DNA of 40,165 nt from Confluentibacter flavum (GTDB lineage: Bacteria; Bacteroidota; Bacteroidia; Flavobacteriales; Flavobacteriaceae): the NCBI RefSeq assembly GCF_002843175.1, contig NZ_PJEO01000039.1, positions 1-40,165 of the forward strand. Reading direction: 5' to 3'. The notes under the pieces were generated by a model, which had not been told where the DNA came from, ran no database searches, and was given only the letters and a program-made list of their open reading frames with translations. How positions within the stretch are numbered: the stretch's first letter is position 1; every line of letters starts with the position of its first letter. Below, piece by piece: positions 33,449 through 40,165 of this stretch. The position numbers were made by a program, and so were the translations under genes.

Positions 33449-34421
33449 AAATCGTTTGACCAACAGGTTGAAACTCAAAATTCAAAGTGGATTTTATTTT
33501 CTCGTTGCTATAATACTTCTCTGTAGATAAAGAGTTGCTCAATTGTTTCGTTAGTTTTCTTGGCTTACCGGTTAGCGAATATTTTAGCCAATCCAATCTC
33601 CACAAAATTTGCAAAAGCCAAGACGGCGCTAGTTTTTCTGGCGGGGTTTTATTAACGGATTTTGCCAACACCTGTAAAAATTTCTTGTAAGTCCAATTTT
33701 CTGCTACCAAAACAAAGCGTTCATTTTTAATATCACTTTTTAAAAGCGCCATCATAATTAGAACAACATCTTCAACTGAGACTAAAGCGACTGTTCCACT
33801 GGAGTAAAATGTAAAACCTTTATGGGCTTTTTTAAATAAACTTCCACTTCCGTCGTTCCACATACCAGCACCCAAAATAACGCCGGGATTTACAATAACA
33901 GCATCCAATCCTTCTTGGGTGGCACGCCAAACTTCCATTTCGGCGCCATACTTTGTAATGGCATATACATTATTATCGTTCTCAGGATTCCAAACGGTTT
34001 CTTCGGTAATGGGTTCTTTATTTAGCGTATTTCCTAATGTAGCAACAGAGCTTACATAACAGAGTTTTTTAATGTTATTTGAAATACAAAAATTCACAAC
34101 ATTTGCTGTGCCTTCAATATTAACCTTTCTTAATTGATGGTATCTATTGGGTTCAAAAGTCACCAAAGCAGCACAGTGGTATACATAAGAAATTCCTTGA
34201 AATGCTTCAGTTAATGAAGGAATGTCTAGGATATCGGCTTTAATCCATTCAATAGTTTCAAAAAGACTTATATGATTTTCAGTATAACATGAAAAAACAT
34301 GTTTTACGTCGTTAAGCTTTTGCTCATTTCTATAAATGGCTCTTACTTTTTTATTTGTGCTTACAAGCTTATAAAGTAAATGCGAACCAACTAAACCAGT
34401 ACCACCCGTTACTAAAATCAT
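33414..34421 (-). CDS. NAD-dependent epimerase/dehydratase (extended SDR)
   Basis: A 335-residue Rossmann-fold oxidoreductase. MILVTGGTGLVGSHLLYKLV is the dinucleotide-binding motif (TGGTGLVG). GISYVYHCAALVTFEPNRY is the HCAA block and NVYAITKYGAEMEVW holds the catalytic YxxxK. AVIVNPGVILGAG and KFLQVLAKSVNKTPPEKLAPSWLLQILWRLDWL follow in the substrate domain. The closest relatives in memory are dihydroflavonol-reductase-like or sterol-type epimerases; the substrate is unknown. It is divergent from tyrS. Confidence 0.88.
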   Translation of the reverse strand: MILVTGGTGLVGSHLLYKLVSTNKKVRAIYRNEQKLNDVKHVFSCYTENHISLFETIEWIKADILDIPSLTEAFQGISYVYHCAALVTFEPNRYHQLRKVNIEGTANVVNFCISNNIKKLCYVSSVATLGNTLNKEPITEETVWNPENDNNVYAITKYGAEMEVWRATQEGLDAVIVNPGVILGAGMWNDGSGSLFKKAHKGFTFYSSGTVALVSVEDVVLIMMALLKSDIKNERFVLVAENWTYKKFLQVLAKSVNKTPPEKLAPSWLLQILWRLDWLKYSLTGKPRKLTKQLSNSLSTEKYYSNEKIKSTLNFEFQPVGQTISKVGNLYLKQV

Positions 34422-34474
34422 GCAACTAAATTAAAGAATTATTCATAATACATGAGTAATTATGCATTGATTTT

Positions 34475-34482
34475 TATCTTTG
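34475..34482 (+). promoter_or_regulatory. -7 element TATCTTTG for tyrS
   Basis: TATCTTTG matches TAnnTTTG and ends 27 bp before the tyrS ATG. Confidence 0.45.
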
Positions 34483-34509
34483 CCCTAGTTTACTAAAAAT
34501 TAAACATTA

Positions 34510-35811
34510 ATGATAAATAATTTTGTTGAAGAATTAACATGGAGGGGCATGATACATACTGTTATGCCTGGCGCAGAGGAACATTTAATGGAAAGCATGC
34601 GAAGTGCTTATGTTGGTTTTGATCCTACAGCCGATTCTTTACATATTGGAAATTTGGTGCCTATTATGTTACTGGCACATTACCAACGTTGTGGGCATAA
34701 ACCAGTGGCTTTAGTTGGTGGGGCAACGGGTATGATTGGCGACCCATCTGGTAAATCCAGTGAACGTAATTTGTTGGATGAAAAAACATTGCGCCACAAT
34801 CAAGAAGCCATTAAAAAGCAATTATCACATTTTTTGGATTTTGAAGGGGACTCCGATAATTCTGCTGTTTTAGTTAATAACTATGATTGGATGAAAAACT
34901 TCTCGTTTCTTGAATTTATTCGGGATGTTGGTAAACATATTACCGTCAATTACATGATGGCAAAAGATTCGGTTAAAAATAGAATTTCATCCGATGCTTC
35001 CGAAGGCATGAGTTTTACTGAGTTTACCTATCAATTGGTACAAGGATATGATTTTCTTCATCTTTACAAAGAAAAAAACTGTTCCATTCAAATGGGCGGT
35101 AGTGACCAATGGGGTAATATTACAACGGGAACGGAATTGATTAGACGGATTTCTGGCGGAAAAGGGTTTGCCATTACGTGTCCATTAATTACAAAATCAG
35201 ATGGGTCTAAATTCGGGAAATCTGAAGGAGGCAATGTTTGGTTAGACGCCAATAGAACATCGCCATATAAATTCTATCAATATTGGTTAAATTCAAGTGA
35301 TGAAGATGCTGAAAAGTATATTAAAATATTTACTTTTTTAACTGAAGAAGAGATACATGCTTTAGCCAAAGAACATAAAGAAGCCCCGCATTTAAGAGTG
35401 TTACAAAAACGTCTTGCTGAAGAAATTACCATGATGGTACATTCTAAAGATGATTTAGAAAACGCTATAAAAGCTAGTGAGATTCTGTTTGGTAATTCTA
35501 CAAGTAATGATTTAAAGCAACTTAACGAACAAACCTTTTTAGATGTGTTTGATGGTGTGCCTCAAACAGAACTAGCTATAAGCGAAATTGAAAACGGAAT
35601 GGACATCATTGCTGCTTTAGCTGAGAAAGGAGGATTTTTAAAGTCGAATGGTGAAGCTAGACGGGCACTTAAAGAAAATTCGATTTCTGTAAATAAAGAA
35701 AAAGTAACTGAGGATTACAGGATAACTTCAAAAGACTTGATTAACAATAAATTTGTTTTGCTTCAACGGGGTAAGAAAAACTATTTTGTACTACAGTATA
35801 AAAAAACCTGA
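34510..35811 (+). CDS. tyrS: Tyrosyl-tRNA synthetase
   Basis: Charges tRNA-Tyr. The 433-residue class I enzyme has [22 protein letters not shown] (HIGN), [32 protein letters not shown] and [17 protein letters not shown] (KFGKS). The C-terminal S4-like RNA-binding domain is [24 protein letters not shown]. All catalytic blocks are intact. The gene ends inside a terminator hairpin. Confidence 0.97.
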   Translation: MINNFVEELTWRGMIHTVMPGAEEHLMESMRSAYVGFDPTADSLHIGNLVPIMLLAHYQRCGHKPVALVGGATGMIGDPSGKSSERNLLDEKTLRHNQEAIKKQLSHFLDFEGDSDNSAVLVNNYDWMKNFSFLEFIRDVGKHITVNYMMAKDSVKNRISSDASEGMSFTEFTYQLVQGYDFLHLYKEKNCSIQMGGSDQWGNITTGTELIRRISGGKGFAITCPLITKSDGSKFGKSEGGNVWLDANRTSPYKFYQYWLNSSDEDAEKYIKIFTFLTEEEIHALAKEHKEAPHLRVLQKRLAEEITMMVHSKDDLENAIKASEILFGNSTSNDLKQLNEQTFLDVFDGVPQTELAISEIENGMDIIAALAEKGGFLKSNGEARRALKENSISVNKEKVTEDYRITSKDLINNKFVLLQRGKKNYFVLQYKKT

Positions 35812-35830
35812 TGGGGAACATCAGGTTTTT
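35802..35830 (+). terminator. Rho-independent terminator at the tyrS 3' end
   Basis: AAAAACCTGATG (35802-35813), loop gggaa, CATCAGGTTTTT (35819-35830): a perfect 12-bp stem that includes the tyrS stop codon. Confidence 0.92.
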
Positions 35831-35926
35831 CAACTAACCAATCAAACTATAAATTAAGAAAATCTTTCTTTTTCATAGCACTTGTTTTGTCGGAAGGCTT
35901 TTATAAAAACTTACACAAAAACTAAT

Positions 35927-36382
35927 TTATTTTTTGAATTTTATTTTTTCCCAGTTTTTATCTGCCTTTTCCTTTAATAGTTTAGGATTTTCTTTTTGCC
36001 ATAAATCTAGGGTGTTTGTGCCCCAAGCATTATAGAACAAATAAAGTTTGCCATCTTTTACTTCAAAAGTTTTAGGATTAATGGATACTTTATCATTTTT
36101 TGCACCCACAGCATAAGCACAGTAACCGCCATATTGTGGTACAAATTTTTTAGGATTTTTGCTGAATGCATCCAAGTTTTTTTGAGAAGAGAATTTATAA
36201 TTTACTCCGCCGTATCTGGTCGTAAATTTCGTGTCGCCTTCAATAGCTTTGTTTTCAAAATAGGCAACCACATCATAACCTTCAGCAACATAGCCTTTTT
36301 TTAAATTATAGTCTATGGATTGAGAAAAAGTAGATGATGTTGTTAGAAAAAATAAAATCATTACATATCTCATAGCATTCAT
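35927..36382 (-). CDS. Secreted YHS-domain protein
   Basis: A 151-residue exported protein with signal peptide MRYVMILFFLTTSSTFSQS. The mature part has GYVAEGYDVVAYFENKAIEGDTKFTTRYGGVNYKFSSQKNLDAFSKNPKKFVPQYGGYCAYAVG, a YHS-like domain (YKFSS-x-NLDAF-x-NP-x-F-P-QYGGYCA). Such domains are thought to bind metals or act with redox proteins. The following VSINPKTFEVKDGKLYLFYN is also conserved in the family. It stands next to a LuxE-like gene on the same strand, 43 bp away. An internal Met at residue 4 may be the true start. Confidence 0.88.
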   Translation of the reverse strand: MNAMRYVMILFFLTTSSTFSQSIDYNLKKGYVAEGYDVVAYFENKAIEGDTKFTTRYGGVNYKFSSQKNLDAFSKNPKKFVPQYGGYCAYAVGAKNDKVSINPKTFEVKDGKLYLFYNAWGTNTLDLWQKENPKLLKEKADKNWEKIKFKK

Positions 36383-36425
36383 TTTTAATAGTAAGTCCGA
36401 AATACACGAGATAACTTACATCAAA

Positions 36426-37406
36426 TTAAATAACCATAAGGTTGCAGCCACGAATATCGGAACTATCAAAACGTCCAATAACTTCAAAAGAACCATTTTT
36501 ATAAACTTTTCCTAAATCTTGCGTAGCAATAAAGGAACAAGAGTTCATATTGGCTAAATCAATAATATTAATGCCTCCTGTTTTTTCTTTGGGTTGAATG
36601 CTTAAAGCATCTTCGGTATCTCTAGTTAATACGCGCATCCAATTTGGACAATTAAAAAGGCCGTTTCCTTTAGAATATGCCTGACTCAATAATTCGGTCA
36701 TACCATATTCGCTATGTATGGTTTTAACACCAAAACCTAGTTTTAATATTTTGTGAAGCTCGTCTCTTATCAGTTCTTTCCGTCTGCCTTTCATACCGCC
36801 AGTTTCCATAACGATGGTGTTTTTTAAATTGAATTGAAAGGTTTCAACCAAATCTAATAAAGCAAAGGACACACCAATAAGAAGCACTTTTCTACCTTGG
36901 GAATCTAAGGTTGTTAAGGCGTTTTTTAACTCTGAAATGTTGTTGAGATAAAATCCACTTTCCTTATAACTGGATTTTGAAATCATAGCTTCAACCATAT
37001 ATATTAAGGAAGAGCCTTTTCTTTCTAAATAAGATGGCAGTAATGCCAGAATCGTATAGTCTTCAATACTACCATAAAACGATTCAAACCCTTTGGTAAA
37101 ACTTGTTTTGTATATCTCTAAATTGGTAACATGATGTTTGCTCGTGACGCTTCCTGTAGTTCCGGAACTTGTAAAAGTAGTTTTAATAATATTGTTAGAA
37201 CTAACAACGTTGTGTGTTTTAAAAAACTGAATGGGCAGAAATGGGATTTGATGTATGTTTTTTACATCACTAGAATGAATGTACAGCAAATCACAAAAAG
37301 AGCGATATACTCGGTTATTTTCAAACTGAAATTTAAAAACCTTAAGAGCTAAAGCTTCAAATTCTTGTTGGTTACTAATATTAAAAATGGATGTATGGTC
37401 TATCAT
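36426..37406 (-). CDS. LuxE/PaaK-type acyl-protein synthetase-like protein
   Basis: A 326-residue adenylate-forming enzyme. PFLPIQFFKTHNV, TTFTSSGTTGSVTSKHHV (the SSGTTG phosphate loop), ALLPSYLERKGSSLIYMV, METGGMKGRRKELIRDELH and SEYGMTELLSQAYS are LuxE-family blocks, the last being the usual adenylate-binding YGMTE. LuxE activates fatty acids for the luciferase aldehyde supply, but no luxAB or luxCD genes are in the window, so it probably serves lipid or surface-glycan metabolism. The function is unproven. Confidence 0.85.
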   Translation of the reverse strand: MIDHTSIFNISNQQEFEALALKVFKFQFENNRVYRSFCDLLYIHSSDVKNIHQIPFLPIQFFKTHNVVSSNNIIKTTFTSSGTTGSVTSKHHVTNLEIYKTSFTKGFESFYGSIEDYTILALLPSYLERKGSSLIYMVEAMISKSSYKESGFYLNNISELKNALTTLDSQGRKVLLIGVSFALLDLVETFQFNLKNTIVMETGGMKGRRKELIRDELHKILKLGFGVKTIHSEYGMTELLSQAYSKGNGLFNCPNWMRVLTRDTEDALSIQPKEKTGGINIIDLANMNSCSFIATQDLGKVYKNGSFEVIGRFDSSDIRGCNLMVI

Positions 37407-37420
37407 AATTATTAATAGAA

Positions 37421-37428
37421 CAAAAATA
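37421..37428 (-). promoter_or_regulatory. -7 element TATTTTTG for the LuxE-like gene
   Basis: On the minus strand TATTTTTG lies 14 bp before the ATG at 37406. Confidence 0.35.
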
Positions 37429-37572
37429 CGAGTTGTCTTAAAATAAGTTGACAGTTTTTAATAAAATTAAACCAGGTATAGAAGTTGATTTCCCTACGTT
37501 ATACATAGCAGCAAAATAGGTGGTTACATCAGAGTCCTAGTTGGTAAAATATCCTATTTATAGAGGTGTGTT

Positions 37573-38469
37573 TTATGGTATATTTTTTTTATCGACTTTC
37601 CAAATATCGGAATTGGACAAGCCACTTGGCTGTCCTTTGAACATTTTTGCAGCTTCTTCATTTCCCTTTAATTGCCATTGGTACCAAGCAGTGGCAACTT
37701 TAGCAAATTCACCACCATGGGGTTTGCTATAGGTGCCTCCGTGGCCTACGTCCATATTGGCTACAAATACCGGCACATGGTCAATGCGTTTAAAGTCGTC
37801 CATACCATTATTATAGGCAATATCCGTTTCACCTCCTAAAACATACAGAGTGGGGGTATGCAGTTTTTTCAAATCGTCTTTTACAAGTGCCGGCATACCT
37901 GGCATACCACCACCATCACCTAAAATGCCACTATTATAAATTACCGCTGTGGTCACTCTTGGGTCTGGAGCTTTTTCTAAGGTTTGTAAACCACCACAAG
38001 ACATACCACTAACCGCTATTTTAGTAATATCAATTTTATTGTGATATGGGCTTTTACTATCATTATTTTGAGCAATGGCCCAATCTATGGCATCTAATAA
38101 CTGTTTGGATGTAGAGCGACCACTACCACGCTCACCTTCTTGGGGCATAGGGCCTATGGCGATGACTAAAAAACCATAAGACGATACTTCCGAAAGAAAA
38201 TTAATGTGTTCCCAAGGGGAATTGGCACAAGCCCCGTTGCCCCAAACAATGATGGGAAGTTTATTGTTGTTATCAAATTTACTAAGGTCTTGTGGCCTAA
38301 AAACGGTATGGGTTGGAAGTGTTTCCTCTGAAAGCATAAGGGCACTATATGGACCAGTGCCTCCATCTTCAACAATTCTAGAAGTTGGAGTGATTTGTGC
38401 AAAAACAGAATCAATAGGACTTAATGAAACAACACTAAGAAAGGCTAATAAAGCATAAATTTTTTTCAT
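37573..38469 (-). CDS. Secreted alpha/beta hydrolase
   Basis: A 298-residue exported enzyme with the signal peptide MKKIYALLAFLSVVSLSPIDSVFAQ. The domain contains LPIIVWGNGACANSPWEHINFLSEVSSYGFLVIAIGP (oxyanion-hole side), the nucleophile elbow ISGMSCGGLQTL written here as GMSCGG, TLYVLGGETDIAYNNGMDDF (acidic residue) and VGHGGTYSKPHGGEF (catalytic histidine). It resembles chlorophyllase/cutinase-like dienelactone-type hydrolases; the substrate, perhaps an ester of polysaccharide or plant or algal origin, is inference. The ATG at 38469 is chosen for the signal peptide instead of an upstream ATG. Confidence 0.85.
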   Translation of the reverse strand: MKKIYALLAFLSVVSLSPIDSVFAQITPTSRIVEDGGTGPYSALMLSEETLPTHTVFRPQDLSKFDNNNKLPIIVWGNGACANSPWEHINFLSEVSSYGFLVIAIGPMPQEGERGSGRSTSKQLLDAIDWAIAQNNDSKSPYHNKIDITKIAVSGMSCGGLQTLEKAPDPRVTTAVIYNSGILGDGGGMPGMPALVKDDLKKLHTPTLYVLGGETDIAYNNGMDDFKRIDHVPVFVANMDVGHGGTYSKPHGGEFAKVATAWYQWQLKGNEEAAKMFKGQPSGLSNSDIWKVDKKNIP

Positions 38470-38618
38470 AATAGTCAATTTAAAGGCAAAGTCAATGTAA
38501 TTGGTTTTAGTAACCCCTAATGTAATTATTATTGTGCTTATTTTCAAACCGAGATCATTTTTTGTTCTAGTTAGATAGTTTATTGAATTTTTATTTTCTT
38601 AGTGAAGACAATGCATAA

Positions 38619-38646
38619 AAAAAGCCCCTTGAACTAGGGGCTTACT
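38619..38646 (-). terminator. Terminator for the 38667-39566 lipoprotein gene
   Basis: AAGCCCC (38622-38628) pairs with GGGGCTT (38637-38643). On the minus strand it is followed by a run of seven T, just after the gene's stop. Confidence 0.85.
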
Positions 38647-38666
38647 ATATGCGTTTTTAATAGGGT

Positions 38667-39566
38667 TTATTCAGAAGGACATTCAAATTTAATGTTTGTA
38701 CTATCACCTTTTTTTGAAATGTCATTTACTTTAAAATCGGTAAAAATATTGGCAAAACCACCACTGTTTTGTTCACAATCTGCTTCAAAAGCCAATGTAA
38801 ATGTAATTTCTGTACAGGCTTCAATATCGCCTGTCCATGTTAAAACAGTTGGCGATCCTTTTCCGTTGCCAGAATTTACATCATAATTTTTTCCGTCTAA
38901 AGATTCAAAACTAATAATATGTGGACAGGTAAGTTTAACCTCAGCAGCATTTAAATCTTCAGGGCTTATATATGTAAAAGTGTAACTATTATCTTCATTT
39001 TCTTGATAACTAAAGCTTTCTTCACAACCTTCTGGGCAAACACCTACAAGTGCATATTCTAACTCTGAAAATTCTATTGGATTGCCTAATGCTTCTTGAA
39101 CAATGTCGAAAGAAATTACATTACAAGCTACCCAGCCTTCAGGAAGGTCAAAGTAACGAGTTACTGTACTGCCTTTTGCTACATCTTCAAAAAGTAAATC
39201 ATTACCATCTATTGTAATGGTAATATCAGCTTTAGCATTGGAAGTTCCAGCTATAATATCATAAAAAACATTTACAATAAATTGAGTTTCTGTGTTATAA
39301 GCTTCGTAGCTTACTTGTTTGGTATGAGGGCCATTAGAACCAGTTTTAGAATCGTTTATTTTATAATAAGTTCCAGATCCAGCTTCAATGCAAACAGATT
39401 CACAATCTATATAATCCAATAGTGTAGTTTCGGCAGTATCTATGGTTAAATCGGCGGTTTTAAAAGCTTCGTTGCTTTTTGAGTTCAAGTCTTCCGTTTC
39501 ACAAGAGAAAAAGGAAACTGATAAAATAATACAGGTAAGAATACGGGTAAATAGAGTTGATTTCAT
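38667..39566 (-). CDS. Hypothetical lipoprotein, cysteine-rich, beta-rich
   Basis: A 299-residue exported protein I do not recognise. The signal is MKSTLFTRILTCIILSVSFFSC, with Cys22 as probable lipidation site. The mature part contains about ten further cysteines (DCESVCIEAG, WVACNVISF, VGVCPEGCEESF, KLTCPHIISF, EACTEITF, ADCEQNSG, KFECPSE), suggesting disulfides in a surface or periplasmic protein. TYYKINDSKTGSNGPHTKQVSYEAY and ITIDGNDLLFEDVAKGSTVTRYFDLPEG look like beta strands. It has its own terminator, and the IS200-like element begins about 26 bp beyond its start codon. Confidence 0.75.
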   Translation of the reverse strand: MKSTLFTRILTCIILSVSFFSCETEDLNSKSNEAFKTADLTIDTAETTLLDYIDCESVCIEAGSGTYYKINDSKTGSNGPHTKQVSYEAYNTETQFIVNVFYDIIAGTSNAKADITITIDGNDLLFEDVAKGSTVTRYFDLPEGWVACNVISFDIVQEALGNPIEFSELEYALVGVCPEGCEESFSYQENEDNSYTFTYISPEDLNAAEVKLTCPHIISFESLDGKNYDVNSGNGKGSPTVLTWTGDIEACTEITFTLAFEADCEQNSGGFANIFTDFKVNDISKKGDSTNIKFECPSE

Positions 39567-39591
39567 AATATAGGTTAATTCGAAGAAAATA

Positions 39592-40156
39592 CCTCGAGGC
39601 TCTGCCTCGGGGACAATAGAGGAAAAGTTTGAAAAACGGATGGTTTTTCATAACACTTTGAAAAAGTGTAGTTTTGAACTATGGATGATCATATTTTAAA
39701 AAGACATAACAAAACATTACTTCTGTATCATTTAGTTTTTCCTGTAAAATATAGGAATTCAGTTATTACAGAGGAAGTTGGATTTGGTTTGAAAGAAATA
39801 TGTATTGATTTGTCACAACGCTATGAAATACATTTTGTGGAAGTTGGTTATGAAGAAAACCATGTTCATTTTTTAATACAAAGTGTTCCCAGTTTGTCGG
39901 TGAGTGAAATTTGTATGAAAGTAAAGAGTATCACGGCGAAAGAAATTTTCAGACGATTTCCTGAAGTGAAGACAAAGCTTTGGGGAGGAAACTTTTGGAC
40001 AAGTGGTTACTATGCAAACACAGTAGGTCAATACGGGAACAAAGATGTTATCAAAAAATATATTGAAAATCAAGGTAAAGAAATAAAATATCAAAAGGTA
40101 TATGAAGCTCAGCTTACACTTTTTGATTTCTAATACTTCGGGGCTCTGCCCCGGGG
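39592..40156 (+). mobile_element. IS200-like element (tnpA only) with end hairpins
   Basis: A Y1-transposase gene is bracketed by two subterminal hairpins with a tct loop: CCTCGAGGC-tct-GCCTCGGGG at 39592-39612, and CGGGGC-tct-GCCCCG at 40139-40153 within a longer stem with G-T pairs (40136-40156). There are no terminal inverted repeats, as expected for this family. No tnpB is present. The window ends 9 bases after the right hairpin, so the exact right end may lie outside it. Confidence 0.8.
39681..40133 (+). CDS. IS200/IS605-family Y1 (HUH) transposase TnpA
   Basis: A 150-residue single-strand DNA transposase. The HUH motif is H61-V-H63 (NHVHFLIQS). The probable catalytic tyrosine is Y127 in VIKKYIENQG, with Q131 one turn away, as in the well-studied family members. 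The N-terminus KTLLLYHLVFPVKYRNSVI and the C-terminal LWGGNFWTSGYYANTVGQYG are also typical. The frame is complete and normal in length, so the enzyme is probably active. The stop lies 2 bp before the right-end stem-loop region. Confidence 0.92.
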   Translation: MDDHILKRHNKTLLLYHLVFPVKYRNSVITEEVGFGLKEICIDLSQRYEIHFVEVGYEENHVHFLIQSVPSLSVSEICMKVKSITAKEIFRRFPEVKTKLWGGNFWTSGYYANTVGQYGNKDVIKKYIENQGKEIKYQKVYEAQLTLFDF

Positions 40157-40165
40157 TAGTTTATT

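Noticed and set aside
36426-37406. A bioluminescence operon
   Set aside because: Only a LuxE-like gene is present; no luciferase, reductase or acyl-transferase genes are nearby.

Overview
The window looks like a chromosomal piece of a Flavobacteriaceae bacterium (Bacteroidota). It is AT-rich, many genes are preceded by the Bacteroidota-type -7 element TAnnTTTG and lack clear Shine-Dalgarno sequences, and it carries families typical of this group (DUF3098, DUF4271, DUF4296, a TonB-like C-terminal protein, an ASPIC/UnbV FG-GAP lipoprotein, ATP-type PEP carboxykinase). The species cannot be named from the sequence alone.

Layout. 1-1029: complete IS982-family insertion sequence whose left inverted repeat begins at the window edge. 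1072-9591: mostly minus-strand housekeeping genes (tag, a TonB-like protein, truB, uppP, DUF3098, ftsX, an EamA transporter) plus a plus-strand thioredoxin-like gene. A divergent gntP/glycerate kinase pair sits between uppP and the DUF3098 gene. 9684-13410: leuS with a long leader, bracketed by two related repeats of about 98 bp. 13433-18677: plus-strand genes for a small lipoprotein, a SemiSWEET, alanine dehydrogenase, a membrane zinc peptidase, a membrane-anchored MutS-like ATPase and a nitrilase-family amidase. 18667-22621: two minus-strand lipoprotein genes that share an almost identical 52-bp promoter/leader. 22843-24081: three tandem copies of a small secreted protein. 24154-35811: comF, glyS, an Lrp regulator, DUF423, pckA, hemD, DUF4271, a dolichol-phosphate-mannose-synthase-like transferase, pyrC, DUF4296, an epimerase and tyrS. 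35927-39566: a YHS protein, a LuxE-like protein, a secreted alpha/beta hydrolase and a lipoprotein. 39592-40156: an IS200-like element with a hairpin at each end.

The most unusual object is leuS. It is one open frame of 1163 codons, clearly longer than the leucyl-tRNA synthetases I know. It contains an apparently intact DUF559 (PD-(D/E)XK, Vsr-like) nuclease domain just before the TTRPDT motif of the editing domain. This insert is bounded by inverted copies of a GC-rich palindromic element. Four more copies of that element lie in frame elsewhere in the same gene. The synthetase signatures (HVGH, TTRPDT, KMSKS) are all intact, so the gene is probably functional. This suggests a palindromic mobile element that tolerates, or targets, essential reading frames, and that may be mobilised with or by DUF559 nucleases.

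Otherwise the genes are core metabolism and translation (three aminoacyl-tRNA synthetases, tRNA pseudouridylation, pyrimidine and haem synthesis, gluconeogenesis), envelope functions and small secreted proteins. No tRNA or rRNA genes, CRISPR array or prophage were recognised. No stretch longer than about 300 bases lacks a gene.
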